A DNA stretch of 41,476 nucleotides, taken from the NCBI GenBank assembly GCA_964634755.1, contig CAZWJH010000011.1, forward strand, positions 1 to 41,476, written 5' to 3'. Every line of letters begins with the position of its first letter. The first letter of the stretch is position 1. The notes below the pieces were generated by a model, which was not told where the DNA came from, did not search any database, and saw only the letters and a list, made by a program, of their open reading frames with translations. This document shows positions 31,880-39,370 of the stretch, piece after piece. Made by a program: the position numbers and the translations under genes. The DNA comes from JALXDT01 sp964634755 (GTDB lineage Bacteria; Acidobacteriota; Aminicenantia; JAMOAD01).

Positions 31880-32311
31880 TTACTCTTTTTTTGATTCTAA
31901 AATTTTTTTTATGAAATATGATGTTGAGAAAGGTTCAAGTCGCTTGATATTAATTATTTTACCTTTAAAGGTTTTTATTTTATCTTTTGTAAAGTATTTA
32001 TCTTCTTCACATTGTACGATTAAATCAGGTTTTACTTTTTCAAGGGAATTTTTTAAATTTTCCACGGGAATTACAAAATCCACGAATTCTATGAATTGTA
32101 GAATCTCTTTTCTCTCTTCAAATGGTACTATTGGTCTTTTGTCCTCTTTTAATTTCTTTACCGCTTTGTCATTTAACAGACCAATAATTAAAAAATCGCC
32201 TATCTCTTTGGCTTTTTTTAGAATATATATATGGCCCGGATGAATTATATCAAAGGCTCCAGTCACAAAAACTTTCAGACCTTTAGTATTTTCTGAATTC
32301 AATTCCATCAT
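31880..32311 (-). CDS. Cytidylyltransferase-like nucleotidyltransferase (RfaE-C/TagD type)
   Basis: A small enzyme of about 143 residues with the HxGH nucleotidyltransferase fold: VFVTGAFDIIHPGHIYIL at the N-terminus, IGLLNDKAVKKLKEDKRPI, a conserved FEERKEIL helix, and a C-terminal TSYFIKKI in place of the usual ISST motif. Relatives attach AMP or CMP to heptose phosphate, glycerol phosphate or similar, giving activated precursors for surface polymers. The specific substrate is not evident. Two adjacent ATG codons (32311 and 32308) lie in the end of wzt; I use the first. Following the polysaccharide ABC exporter, it probably makes a nucleotide-activated building block for the exported glycan. 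Confidence 0.82.
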   Translation of the reverse strand: MMELNSENTKGLKVFVTGAFDIIHPGHIYILKKAKEIGDFLIIGLLNDKAVKKLKEDKRPIVPFEERKEILQFIEFVDFVIPVENLKNSLEKVKPDLIVQCEEDKYFTKDKIKTFKGKIINIKRLEPFSTSYFIKKILESKKE

Positions 32312-33539
32312 CAAAATTCCACTGATGATTTATTCTGTAAACACCAACATCTCTTTTGTTTGAGTCAACTCTAAATTTGTGTAAAAGGTGGTGATAATCA
32401 TAAGGAGTACCATCTTTTGAATGGCTTGCCACATCAATAAAGTAAAATCCATTTATTAGATTTAGCTTTGGTATTTTAAAGACGACTTTATGTAATCCTT
32501 TCTTAAGTTTTTTACCCATAAGATTTTCAAGAAAAGTATTCGTACCATAAACAACATGTCCCTCTCCGTTTAATATCCCGATTCCAAAACCAAAATCATC
32601 CTTTTCTTCATTTGCTTTAACTTCTAACTCCACTATCATTCCATCTTCAGGAGAGTATATGAATTTTTCTTTTCCTGTAAGATCCTTAATTTTGACCGAG
32701 GTTATTTCAACACTCTTGTCTCCCCATCTCTTATTATCAACTGGGATCGATTCTTCCTTTTTTTCTTCTTTGTGTTTGCTCTCCTCTTTTTCACTTATAT
32801 CCTGAAGGTATGTGTCGACCACTTGCCTCGGGTATCCTCTCATTACTATTTGACCTTTTTTCATCCAGATTGCTTCATCTGTTATCCTTGCCACTGTCTC
32901 AAGATCATGGCTCACAAAGACTATTGTTTTGCCGGATCTTTTAAACTCATTTATTTTATCTATACACTTGGGGACGAAAGATGCATCTCCTACAGCAAGA
33001 ACTTCGTCAACCAAGAGTATATCAGGGTTCACATTAATAGCAACAGAAAAACCTAATCTCATAAACATTCCTGATGAGTATGTCTTTACCGGCTGCTCTA
33101 TAAAATCTTCAAGCTCTGCAAATCTCACGATTTCATCATATTTTTCCTTTATCTCTTTTTTCGTAAGCCCAAGTATTATCCCATTTATAAAAATATTTTC
33201 TCTTCCCGAAATTTCAGGATGAAAACCCGCTCCAAGTTCAATAAGAGCTGAAATTCTTCCTTTGGTAATCACTGTTCCCCTATTAGGTCTTATGATTCCT
33301 GCGATAATTTTAAGAAGCGTACTTTTCCCGGACCCATTTTCTCCTAAAATACCCACTGTCTTACCTTTTTCTATATCAAGAGACACATTATTTACTGCCA
33401 TAAAAACTTCTTCTGGTTTAAAATCTCTGAAGATAGTTCCGTCTATGAATGCACTTTTTAATGTATTAAATCTGTGTTTGCTTGAATATTTCCTGTATGC
33501 TTTAACAATATTTCTTAAAGATATTGCTATTTCTTTCAT
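32283..33539 (-). CDS. wzt: Polysaccharide ABC transporter ATPase with carbohydrate-binding C-domain
   Basis: A 418-residue ATPase of O-antigen/teichoic-type exporters. Residues 1-245 are the ABC domain: Walker A GENGSGKS at 66-73, the signature YSSGMFMRLGFS, and Walker B ILLVDEVLAVGD. A Lys/Glu-rich linker leads to a Wzt-type C-terminal beta-sandwich (about 270-418), with VYGTNTFLENLMGK and a final YRINHQWNFDDG. In E. coli O8/O9a Wzt this domain recognises the chain terminus, so export here may depend on a modified end group. Start ATG shares TAATG with the wzm stop. Confidence 0.93.
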   Translation of the reverse strand: MKEIAISLRNIVKAYRKYSSKHRFNTLKSAFIDGTIFRDFKPEEVFMAVNNVSLDIEKGKTVGILGENGSGKSTLLKIIAGIIRPNRGTVITKGRISALIELGAGFHPEISGRENIFINGIILGLTKKEIKEKYDEIVRFAELEDFIEQPVKTYSSGMFMRLGFSVAINVNPDILLVDEVLAVGDASFVPKCIDKINEFKRSGKTIVFVSHDLETVARITDEAIWMKKGQIVMRGYPRQVVDTYLQDISEKEESKHKEEKKEESIPVDNKRWGDKSVEITSVKIKDLTGKEKFIYSPEDGMIVELEVKANEEKDDFGFGIGILNGEGHVVYGTNTFLENLMGKKLKKGLHKVVFKIPKLNLINGFYFIDVASHSKDGTPYDYHHLLHKFRVDSNKRDVGVYRINHQWNFDDGIEFRKY

Positions 33540-34357
33540 TATACTTCCTCCGCAAAAGTATCCTTTACCCTGTCAAAAAAGTAATATCCACCAAGAAAAA
33601 AGAGTAAAGAAATTATGAAAGTAACACTCAACTTTTTCCAGTGAGGCAAAGAACCAAAAAAGAAAGAATACTGGTAACCTTCTACTATATGAGTGAAGGG
33701 GTTTAAAAGCAGAGCTGTTTTTATTATCTTTGATTTTAATATTGGTTCAAAGTTGAAGGGGTAAATTATGGGAGTTCCGAAAAACCAAAGAGTTAAAAGG
33801 TTTGCTATGAGATTTTGCACATCTTTGAAATGAACAGTCAGAGCTGCAACCAAAAAGGCAAGCCCGAGGGTAAAAAAGAATTGGATTATCATGACTGGGA
33901 TTGAGAAAAACACATACCATGTAAGTGGATGGCCCAGAATAATAAAAAATAGAATTAATATGGGGAGCCCTAGAAGGAAGTTTATGAAATTTGCAGTGAC
34001 AGTCATAATAGGCAAGACTTCTACCGGGAATAAAACTTTTTTGATAAGAGCACCATGAATGGATAGTACATTTCCTGCCTCTATTATTGAGGAACTAAAC
34101 CAGATCCATGGGAGGAGACCGGTAAATAGGAAAAGGGAGTAATCTAAAGCTGTTTTTAATTCCGGTATTGGATACCTTGGTTTTAAAATTATGCCAAAGG
34201 CGAGAGTATAAACAAGCATAAGTAAAAGTGGATTTAAAAAAGTCCATAGAAAACCTAAAACTGAGCCTCTGTATCTTGCTTTTAATTCTCTTGAAACAAG
34301 ATTAGAAATCAATAATCTGCTTCTATAAATAGTTTTAATTTTTTCAATTATAAACAT
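33539..34357 (-). CDS. wzm: Polysaccharide ABC transporter permease
   Basis: A 272-residue ABC-2 type permease with six membrane helices, paired with the following ATPase. LVSRELKARYRGSVLGFLWTFLNPLL near the N-terminus (about 17-42) is the family hallmark, followed by YSLFLFTGLLPWIWFSSSI and, late, NPFTHIVEGYQYSFFFG. It exports lipid-linked polysaccharide across the inner membrane. Start ATG with GAGAGGT upstream, overlapping the methyltransferase end by 14 bases. Confidence 0.93.
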   Translation of the reverse strand: MFIIEKIKTIYRSRLLISNLVSRELKARYRGSVLGFLWTFLNPLLLMLVYTLAFGIILKPRYPIPELKTALDYSLFLFTGLLPWIWFSSSIIEAGNVLSIHGALIKKVLFPVEVLPIMTVTANFINFLLGLPILILFFIILGHPLTWYVFFSIPVMIIQFFFTLGLAFLVAALTVHFKDVQNLIANLLTLWFFGTPIIYPFNFEPILKSKIIKTALLLNPFTHIVEGYQYSFFFGSLPHWKKLSVTFIISLLFFLGGYYFFDRVKDTFAEEV

Positions 34358-35069
34358 TTTTACCTCTCAGTATATTTTCTATCTCTTCACTATAATTTCC
34401 ATTATCATCCTCTAATATAATATAGTCAGAGCTTATTTTATCTTTTTCCATCTTTGTAAGCTCTACCATATAAAAAACCGGCTCTCTATTTCTACGAGGA
34501 AAGACAACTCTTTCTTTTGATATGAAATAATTTTTATCTTTTACCTCTTTTTTTAATTCTTTTTTTCTTTTATAAGGATAGATAAGATAAAGAGAACCAT
34601 TCTTTTTTAAAAGATTGAAGGAATTTTCCAAAATTGTTTGCATGTTTAGCTCTATTTCAAATTTTGCGATTCTCTTGTTAGAATTTGCGGGTAGTTTCCC
34701 ACTATCTTTTTTTATATAAGGTGGATTTGATAGGATGATGTCAAACTTTTTTTTAAAAGGTGGGTTTTTAAAGTCTCCTCTAATTATATTTATTAAATCC
34801 TCAAGTCCATTTTCTTTCACACTTTTTCTTATTCCAGTAATCATTGGGTCTTGAATCTCCAAAACATAGATCTTTTTAAACCTTTTTGTTTTAGCAAGAA
34901 TAAGGCTGATTATACCACATCCTCCCCCTATTTCAAGTAATTCCGCATCACTTTGGGGAATATTTATAAAATCAGCCAAAATAGGGGCATCAATTGAGAA
35001 TCTAAAACCTTTTCTAGGTTGATAAATTACGATTCTTCCATCTAAAAAATAACTTTTACTTAATTCCAT
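34344..35069 (-). CDS. tRNA1(Val) A37 N6-methyltransferase-like protein
   Basis: A 241-residue SAM-dependent methyltransferase of the TrmN6/YfiC group, which methylates N6 of adenine 37 in tRNA-Val in E. coli. It shows the N-terminal QPRKGFRFSIDAPILADF, the SAM loop LLEIGGGCGIISLILA, an acidic VLEIQ, and the adenine-type catalytic motif NPPYI. The C-terminal tail with YSEEIENIL is typical. Substrate specificity is by homology only. It overlaps dtd upstream by 14 bases and wzm downstream by 14, so tRNA quality and modification genes are embedded in the exporter operon. Confidence 0.82.
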   Translation of the reverse strand: MELSKSYFLDGRIVIYQPRKGFRFSIDAPILADFINIPQSDAELLEIGGGCGIISLILAKTKRFKKIYVLEIQDPMITGIRKSVKENGLEDLINIIRGDFKNPPFKKKFDIILSNPPYIKKDSGKLPANSNKRIAKFEIELNMQTILENSFNLLKKNGSLYLIYPYKRKKELKKEVKDKNYFISKERVVFPRRNREPVFYMVELTKMEKDKISSDYIILEDDNGNYSEEIENILRGKNVYN

Positions 35070-35517
35070 CTTTTTTTATTTTGCTATTTATTATAAATGT
35101 TACAGGCCCATCATTTCTCAATGAAACCTCCATCATTGCTCCAAAAACACCGTCTTTTACAGGGATATCGTAGGAGCTTAGTTCTTTTAAAAATTTTTCA
35201 TAAAAAGTTTTTGCTTTTTCAGGTGGCATAGCTCTTCCAAAATCCGGTCTTCTTCCCTTTTTAATTTTTGAGGTAAGAGTGAATTGAGAAACAGATAAAA
35301 TTTCTCCCTTTATATCAAATACAGATAAATTCATTTTGCCTTTTTCATCTGGAAATATTCTTAAATTTACGATTTTATTTGCGACAAATTTCAAATCCTT
35401 TTCATTATCATCTTTTTCAATTCCAACAAGTATTAAAATCCCTTTTTTAATACTGTTTATCTTTTTGTTGTTTACAGATACAGAAGCTTCTTTTACTCTC
35501 TGAATTACGGCTATCAT
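35056..35517 (-). CDS. dtd: D-aminoacyl-tRNA deacylase
   Basis: DTD hydrolyses D-aminoacyl-tRNAs (and Gly-tRNA-Ala) to protect translation. The 153-residue protein has MIAVIQRVKEASVSV at the start, GILILVGI, the catalytic SQFTL motif and the second motif NDGPVTF, where NxGPVT is the rule. Start ATG overlaps the preceding gene by ATGA. Confidence 0.96.
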   Translation of the reverse strand: MIAVIQRVKEASVSVNNKKINSIKKGILILVGIEKDDNEKDLKFVANKIVNLRIFPDEKGKMNLSVFDIKGEILSVSQFTLTSKIKKGRRPDFGRAMPPEKAKTFYEKFLKELSSYDIPVKDGVFGAMMEVSLRNDGPVTFIINSKIKKDGIK

Positions 35518-37178
35518 CTTTTATCCTCTGAATAAGAAAAGAATATCGGATTATCCTTAATAAAATCTTTCTTAAACATTTCTAAAGTAAAGTATTTGTT
35601 TGAGGAGTAGGGAATAGGAAGTTGAAAATAATAGGTAATCATAGGGAAAATATTTAAAAAAGAAAAATTTTTAAGTATGTGATTTTTCTTTATCCCATTT
35701 CCGTAAATAAGAAGAACACCTTCGGGGGAGCTTGATATTTTTGCTGATAAATTTTCTTTTTTCAAAAAATTATTAATCATTTGATCAATCGGGTCAAGAG
35801 GACTTACCCCAAAAGATGAATTTACAATTAAAATATCATTGCTTTTTAAATTTAAGAGTATTCTACCAAGGTATTGATCTATATACTGATAGTACTTTTC
35901 AAGTATTCCTCCATATTTATGGATTTCTTCCTCTGAAACTGAAGAATAATATTCTGGAAATGTATATTTGTAGAATCTTAGTTCTGCATCTAATAAACCA
36001 TCTATATATAAGAAGAAAAATCTTGTTTTTAGAGGATTGTTTAGGTGTTGGAGAAAAAGAGAGAATCTTTGTTCATCTAATATGATATCTTTTTTCAAAG
36101 ATTGGATTAAATGGGTATTAGTGAGCTCAAGTTCGTCAAAAGGGGATGGAAGTTCGGAGTGACCTTTTTTCGTGATAAAAAATTCTTTTTCTTCTTTTAA
36201 AAAGGCAATTTTTATGCTTTTTATATTAAAATTTTCAAATAATTGAAAAATATTTTGTCTATATTTGAATGAAGGTTTTGCATATAGTTTTTTTATAAGG
36301 TTTAATTTCTCAGAAGATTTGAGGAAAAAGCCATTTGGTAAAAGATAAGGTGAAAAGTTAAAAGCAGAAGTAAAGGATTTTTTCCAAAAAGAATACATAA
36401 GATTTTGTGAAGGATAAATACCTGTGATGTATGAGTAATATGCAGAACACTTATTAATTGGATCCACCGTTTTTGTTCTTGACCATACTCCGTTTTCTAT
36501 AAGCCACCCGAAATTCGGTAATTTCCCGTTTGAGATTAAGGGGAAAATAAAATCATAGGAAAGCCCCTCTATGTAAAGGTTAAGGACTCTCCTTTTTTTA
36601 TTTAGAACAAAAGTATTGCCAGTCTTACTTTTTATAGATGATTTTATATTAACATTTCTAAGTTTTTTTTCAAACAATCTAAAGTTAGTATAACTTAATA
36701 AAAAAACTATTATCAATAAGATAATAAGAAAAGGTATTTTTTTCTCCTTTCCTTCTTTTGCAAAAGCATTTCTTTCATAAGCAAATAGAATAAGGATGCC
36801 TATAAAAATAGTAATATTTAAAATAATTTCCATTTTAAGAGGGGAATAAATATAGTAGAAGTAGGTATAATAATTAATAATATAAATAAAAATTAAATAA
36901 GAAAAACCTACTTTTAAGAAGGTGAAGAAATAGGAAAGCGTAAAAAAATTAATAGAGTAATGTTTGTGAGCTATGAAATTGTAAATTCTTATATATACGA
37001 TAGTGATAAGATAAAAAATTGTAAAAAATAGAGAGGAGAGAATAAGTGTATTAGAGTTGATTGTAAATTTTTTAAAAGATAGGTAAGGAAAGTTTAAGGT
37101 AAGAAGAATATTCCACGAAAAAAAAATTAAAATACCAGCACCTGCTAATGAATAAAATGCGTGTTTTAATATTTTCAA
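35514..37178 (-). CDS. Five-helix membrane protein with inactive-looking alkaline-phosphatase fold
   Basis: A 554-residue protein. Residues 10-165 hold about five membrane helices; residues 198-554 follow the phosphodiesterase fold of the 15041-19092 pair: VLNLYIEGLSYD, NGKLPNFGWLIENG, then YSYITGIYP. The metal ligands are gone. FDGMD is IEGLS (Glu204), the nucleophile region is PINKCSAYYSY, the D-x3-H pair is Asp393 with Asp397, and SDHGF is NSSFG (453-457). It is therefore probably a non-catalytic binding or regulatory relative, or an enzyme that does not use the usual metals. The start is TTG, 3 bases after the FHA gene, with no clear Shine-Dalgarno. It overlaps dtd by ATGA and heads the exporter cluster with the FHA gene. 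Confidence 0.75.
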   Translation of the reverse strand: MKILKHAFYSLAGAGILIFFSWNILLTLNFPYLSFKKFTINSNTLILSSLFFTIFYLITIVYIRIYNFIAHKHYSINFFTLSYFFTFLKVGFSYLIFIYIINYYTYFYYIYSPLKMEIILNITIFIGILILFAYERNAFAKEGKEKKIPFLIILLIIVFLLSYTNFRLFEKKLRNVNIKSSIKSKTGNTFVLNKKRRVLNLYIEGLSYDFIFPLISNGKLPNFGWLIENGVWSRTKTVDPINKCSAYYSYITGIYPSQNLMYSFWKKSFTSAFNFSPYLLPNGFFLKSSEKLNLIKKLYAKPSFKYRQNIFQLFENFNIKSIKIAFLKEEKEFFITKKGHSELPSPFDELELTNTHLIQSLKKDIILDEQRFSLFLQHLNNPLKTRFFFLYIDGLLDAELRFYKYTFPEYYSSVSEEEIHKYGGILEKYYQYIDQYLGRILLNLKSNDILIVNSSFGVSPLDPIDQMINNFLKKENLSAKISSSPEGVLLIYGNGIKKNHILKNFSFLNIFPMITYYFQLPIPYSSNKYFTLEMFKKDFIKDNPIFFSYSEDKR

Positions 37179-37181
37179 TTG

Positions 37182-37697
37182 TTAAAAATCTCTTTCAGTG
37201 GATTCCATGTATAGTATAGTGCTTTGTCCTATTTGAATTTCCGTTCTGTCTTCTAATTTAACAGAGCTGATCTTTTCTCCATCTATATATGTCCCATTTG
37301 TGCTATTTAAGTCCCTTAGAATTGTTTTATTTTCTTTGATTTCAAGAGAAAAGTGCTGTCTTGAAACTTCCAAGTCTGGGATAATTAAATCAGCTTGACT
37401 CCCTCTTCCAACAATTACTCTTGGTTTTGTTACTTTGTATTTATACCCTGAACGAGGGCCTTTTATTACATAAAGAAATATATTTTTATCCTTCGGAAGA
37501 GCAAGTTCTTCATCGGCTTCTTTTTCTTTTTTTACTTGAGTTGTATCGTCTTCTTTTATTTTTGCATCATAAAGGGGATTATTTACTTCAAAGATACTCT
37601 CGCATTTTGGGCATTTGAGTTTTACTATAGGTTTTGGTGTTAATTTCTTCTCATCCAATTTATATCTTGTTTTACAATTTGGGCATATAACTAACAC
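37182..37697 (-). CDS. Zinc-ribbon and FHA domain protein
   Basis: A 171-residue cytoplasmic protein. The N-terminal 40 residues form an MJ0042-type zinc ribbon (CPNC ... CPKC, with YKLDEKKL between). After a charged linker, residues 75-170 are an FHA domain: VGRGSQADLIIPD, the phosphothreonine-contacting SRQHF, and LNSTNGTYIDGEKI. FHA domains bind phosphothreonine, so a Ser/Thr kinase is expected somewhere in the genome, though none is visible here. The GTG start has AAGGAG upstream and a clear promoter. It is the first gene of the FHA to nucleotidyltransferase operon. Confidence 0.9.
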   Translation of the reverse strand: MLVICPNCKTRYKLDEKKLTPKPIVKLKCPKCESIFEVNNPLYDAKIKEDDTTQVKKEKEADEELALPKDKNIFLYVIKGPRSGYKYKVTKPRVIVGRGSQADLIIPDLEVSRQHFSLEIKENKTILRDLNSTNGTYIDGEKISSVKLEDRTEIQIGQSTILYMESTERDF

Positions 37698-37718
37698 TCT
37701 TCTCTCCTTTACTAATAA

Positions 37719-37747
37719 AATATATTTAAAATCGCCAAAAAAGTCAA
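37719..37747 (-). promoter_or_regulatory. Promoter of the FHA-Wzm-Wzt operon
   Basis: On the minus strand TTGACT (37747-37742) and TATATT (37724-37719) are exactly 17 bases apart, in the short gap before the FHA gene. The predicted leader of about 15 bases includes AAGGAG. Confidence 0.65.
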
Positions 37748-37757
37748 GATCTTTGTC

Positions 37758-39128
37758 TTATAACACTTCTGGAATGTGAAACTCAAAACCTTCTGGAATG
37801 AAAGCATGCACATCTTTCTTAAAATAATATTTGGAATACTCCCCTTTTTCAATTTTCTTTAAAATTTCAAAAAGTCTGTCTATCTCCTCTTCAGTATTGT
37901 AGAAACTTAAACTTGCTCTTATTGCTCCGGGGAATTTATCTATTTCATCATTTATTATTTTTTTCTTTACTTCCTCTACTTTTTCTTTAGAAAAATTCAT
38001 GAGTTTTGCAAGATATGGATGTGCGCAGAAACAACCGGCTCTTACTCCTATCCCTTCCTCAAAGGATAGAATGGAAGCAATGAGAAAAGGGGAAAGCCCT
38101 TCATCATTTTTAAATGAGAAAACACTGAAATCTTCTTTACTTCGACTCTGATCTCCAAGCAAAGTAAATTTATTTAATTCCTTAAATTTTTCTATGAAAT
38201 ATTTTGCAAGTTCCTCTTCTTTTTTTTCAAGATTTTGGAAACTATAAGAATTTAGTCTTTTTAAAGTTAGAGCAAGAGAAATTGCACCTGGAATATTGGG
38301 AGTGCCGGCTTCTTCTCTATCTGGCGGATCTGCCCATACTGTTTCTTCCTTTGCTACAAATTTTATAGTACCCCCACCTACGCATGAAGGATCTTTAGTA
38401 GAAAATATCTTTTTATCCCCAATCAGTGCTCCGGAGCCAAATGGTGAATAAATTTTATGAGCAGAAAAGGCTAAAAAATCTATTTTTTCAGAATCTTTAT
38501 CCGTTGTCATAGATATTTTTTTATGGGGGACAAGTTGAGCTCCATCGATAAAAACATAAGCTCCGTATTTATGGGCTATTGCGGCTATTTCATAAATAGG
38601 ATTTGTAAAACCTGTAACATTTGACGCTCCAGTTACTGCAACTAATTTAATATTCCTATCTTCTTCTTTAAGGATTTCCTCAAGTCTGTTAAGGTCAAGT
38701 CTTCCGTTTTCATCTACTTGCCACCACCTTGTTCTGAAATGTTTTTTCCAGGGGAGTATATTTGAATGATGCTCCATTTCTGAAATAAGAATTGTTGCAT
38801 CTGGAAAATTGGCTTTCATAATTCTTGCTAATTTATTTACGGCTTCTGTTGTGTTTTTTACAAGAATTGCAGTATCATTTTCAGATGCGCCTACAAATTC
38901 CTTTACATATTCCCTTGATTTATCAAAGAGCTCTGTCGAATAAAAAGCTTTGTAACCTGTTCCTCTATGTACGTTAGAATAGTATTTCATGATTTCTTCC
39001 ATTTGCTGATAAACGCTTTTTAAAGCAGGTGTTGACGCTGCATTATCAAAGAATACATATTCTTTTTCTCCGTTTAAGGTTTTTACTATAGTATCAAAAC
39101 CCAAAATATCTTTTCTGAGTTCTTTCAT
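37758..39128 (-). CDS. Class V aminotransferase, cysteine desulfurase/selenocysteine lyase-like
   Basis: A PLP enzyme of 456 residues, SufS/Csd-like, which would take sulfur from cysteine for Fe-S clusters or other thio-compounds. It shows FDNAASTP at the start, the SNVHRGTG region, EMEHHSNILPW, FIDGAQLVPH, the PLP lysine Lys225 in SAHKIYSPFGSG, and the reactive Cys368 in RAGCFCAHP. The extra Cys366 two residues before it is unusual. The C-terminus is about 40-50 residues longer than in SufS. I use ATG 39128 (GGAGG five bases upstream) over a GTG one codon earlier. No suf or isc genes are adjacent; it stands alone with a strong promoter. Confidence 0.87.
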   Translation of the reverse strand: MKELRKDILGFDTIVKTLNGEKEYVFFDNAASTPALKSVYQQMEEIMKYYSNVHRGTGYKAFYSTELFDKSREYVKEFVGASENDTAILVKNTTEAVNKLARIMKANFPDATILISEMEHHSNILPWKKHFRTRWWQVDENGRLDLNRLEEILKEEDRNIKLVAVTGASNVTGFTNPIYEIAAIAHKYGAYVFIDGAQLVPHKKISMTTDKDSEKIDFLAFSAHKIYSPFGSGALIGDKKIFSTKDPSCVGGGTIKFVAKEETVWADPPDREEAGTPNIPGAISLALTLKRLNSYSFQNLEKKEEELAKYFIEKFKELNKFTLLGDQSRSKEDFSVFSFKNDEGLSPFLIASILSFEEGIGVRAGCFCAHPYLAKLMNFSKEKVEEVKKKIINDEIDKFPGAIRASLSFYNTEEEIDRLFEILKKIEKGEYSKYYFKKDVHAFIPEGFEFHIPEVL

Positions 39129-39160
39129 CACAACCTCCCTCTCTTTTTATTCGGCATATA

Positions 39161-39189
39161 ATAATATTTTATTTAAGACTTTTTGTCAA
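39161..39189 (-). promoter_or_regulatory. Promoter of the cysteine desulfurase-like gene
   Basis: On the minus strand a perfect TTGACA (39189-39184), 17 bases, then TATTAT (39166-39161). The leader is about 26 bases with GGGAGG. It is the best-matching promoter in the window, and it begins just after the shifted-frame stop of the upstream GH42-like gene at 39201. Confidence 0.72.
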
Positions 39190-39200
39190 AGATTCTTTCC

Positions 39201-39370
39201 CTATCTTCTTCTTTTACCTTCTTTACCACCTATGACTATTAGGTCGTATGTTTTCAATAATGGAATTTTAATTTTTATATAATTTTCTGAAATCATATAT
39301 TTGATTATTATTTTTTCGGAGAAATCTGGGGAAATTAAATAACCTGTTTTTCCAATTGAAAAAGGGGGGG
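39201..39370 (-). other. Out-of-frame continuation of the GH42-like gene after a C7 tract
   Basis: Immediately after seven consecutive C (39370-39364, minus strand), re-reading one base opens a frame of about 55 codons to TAG at 39203-39201. It encodes a sensible beta-strand-like end: FSIGKTGYLISPDFSEK, then IKIKIPLLKTYDLIVIGG and a basic tail. The annotated frame instead stops 11 codons after the tract. The continuation fits the end of a C-terminal beta-sandwich, so it is probably the true C-terminus. A missing C in the assembly, a length-variable tract, or ribosomal slippage on the C run are the options. Confidence 0.6.
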
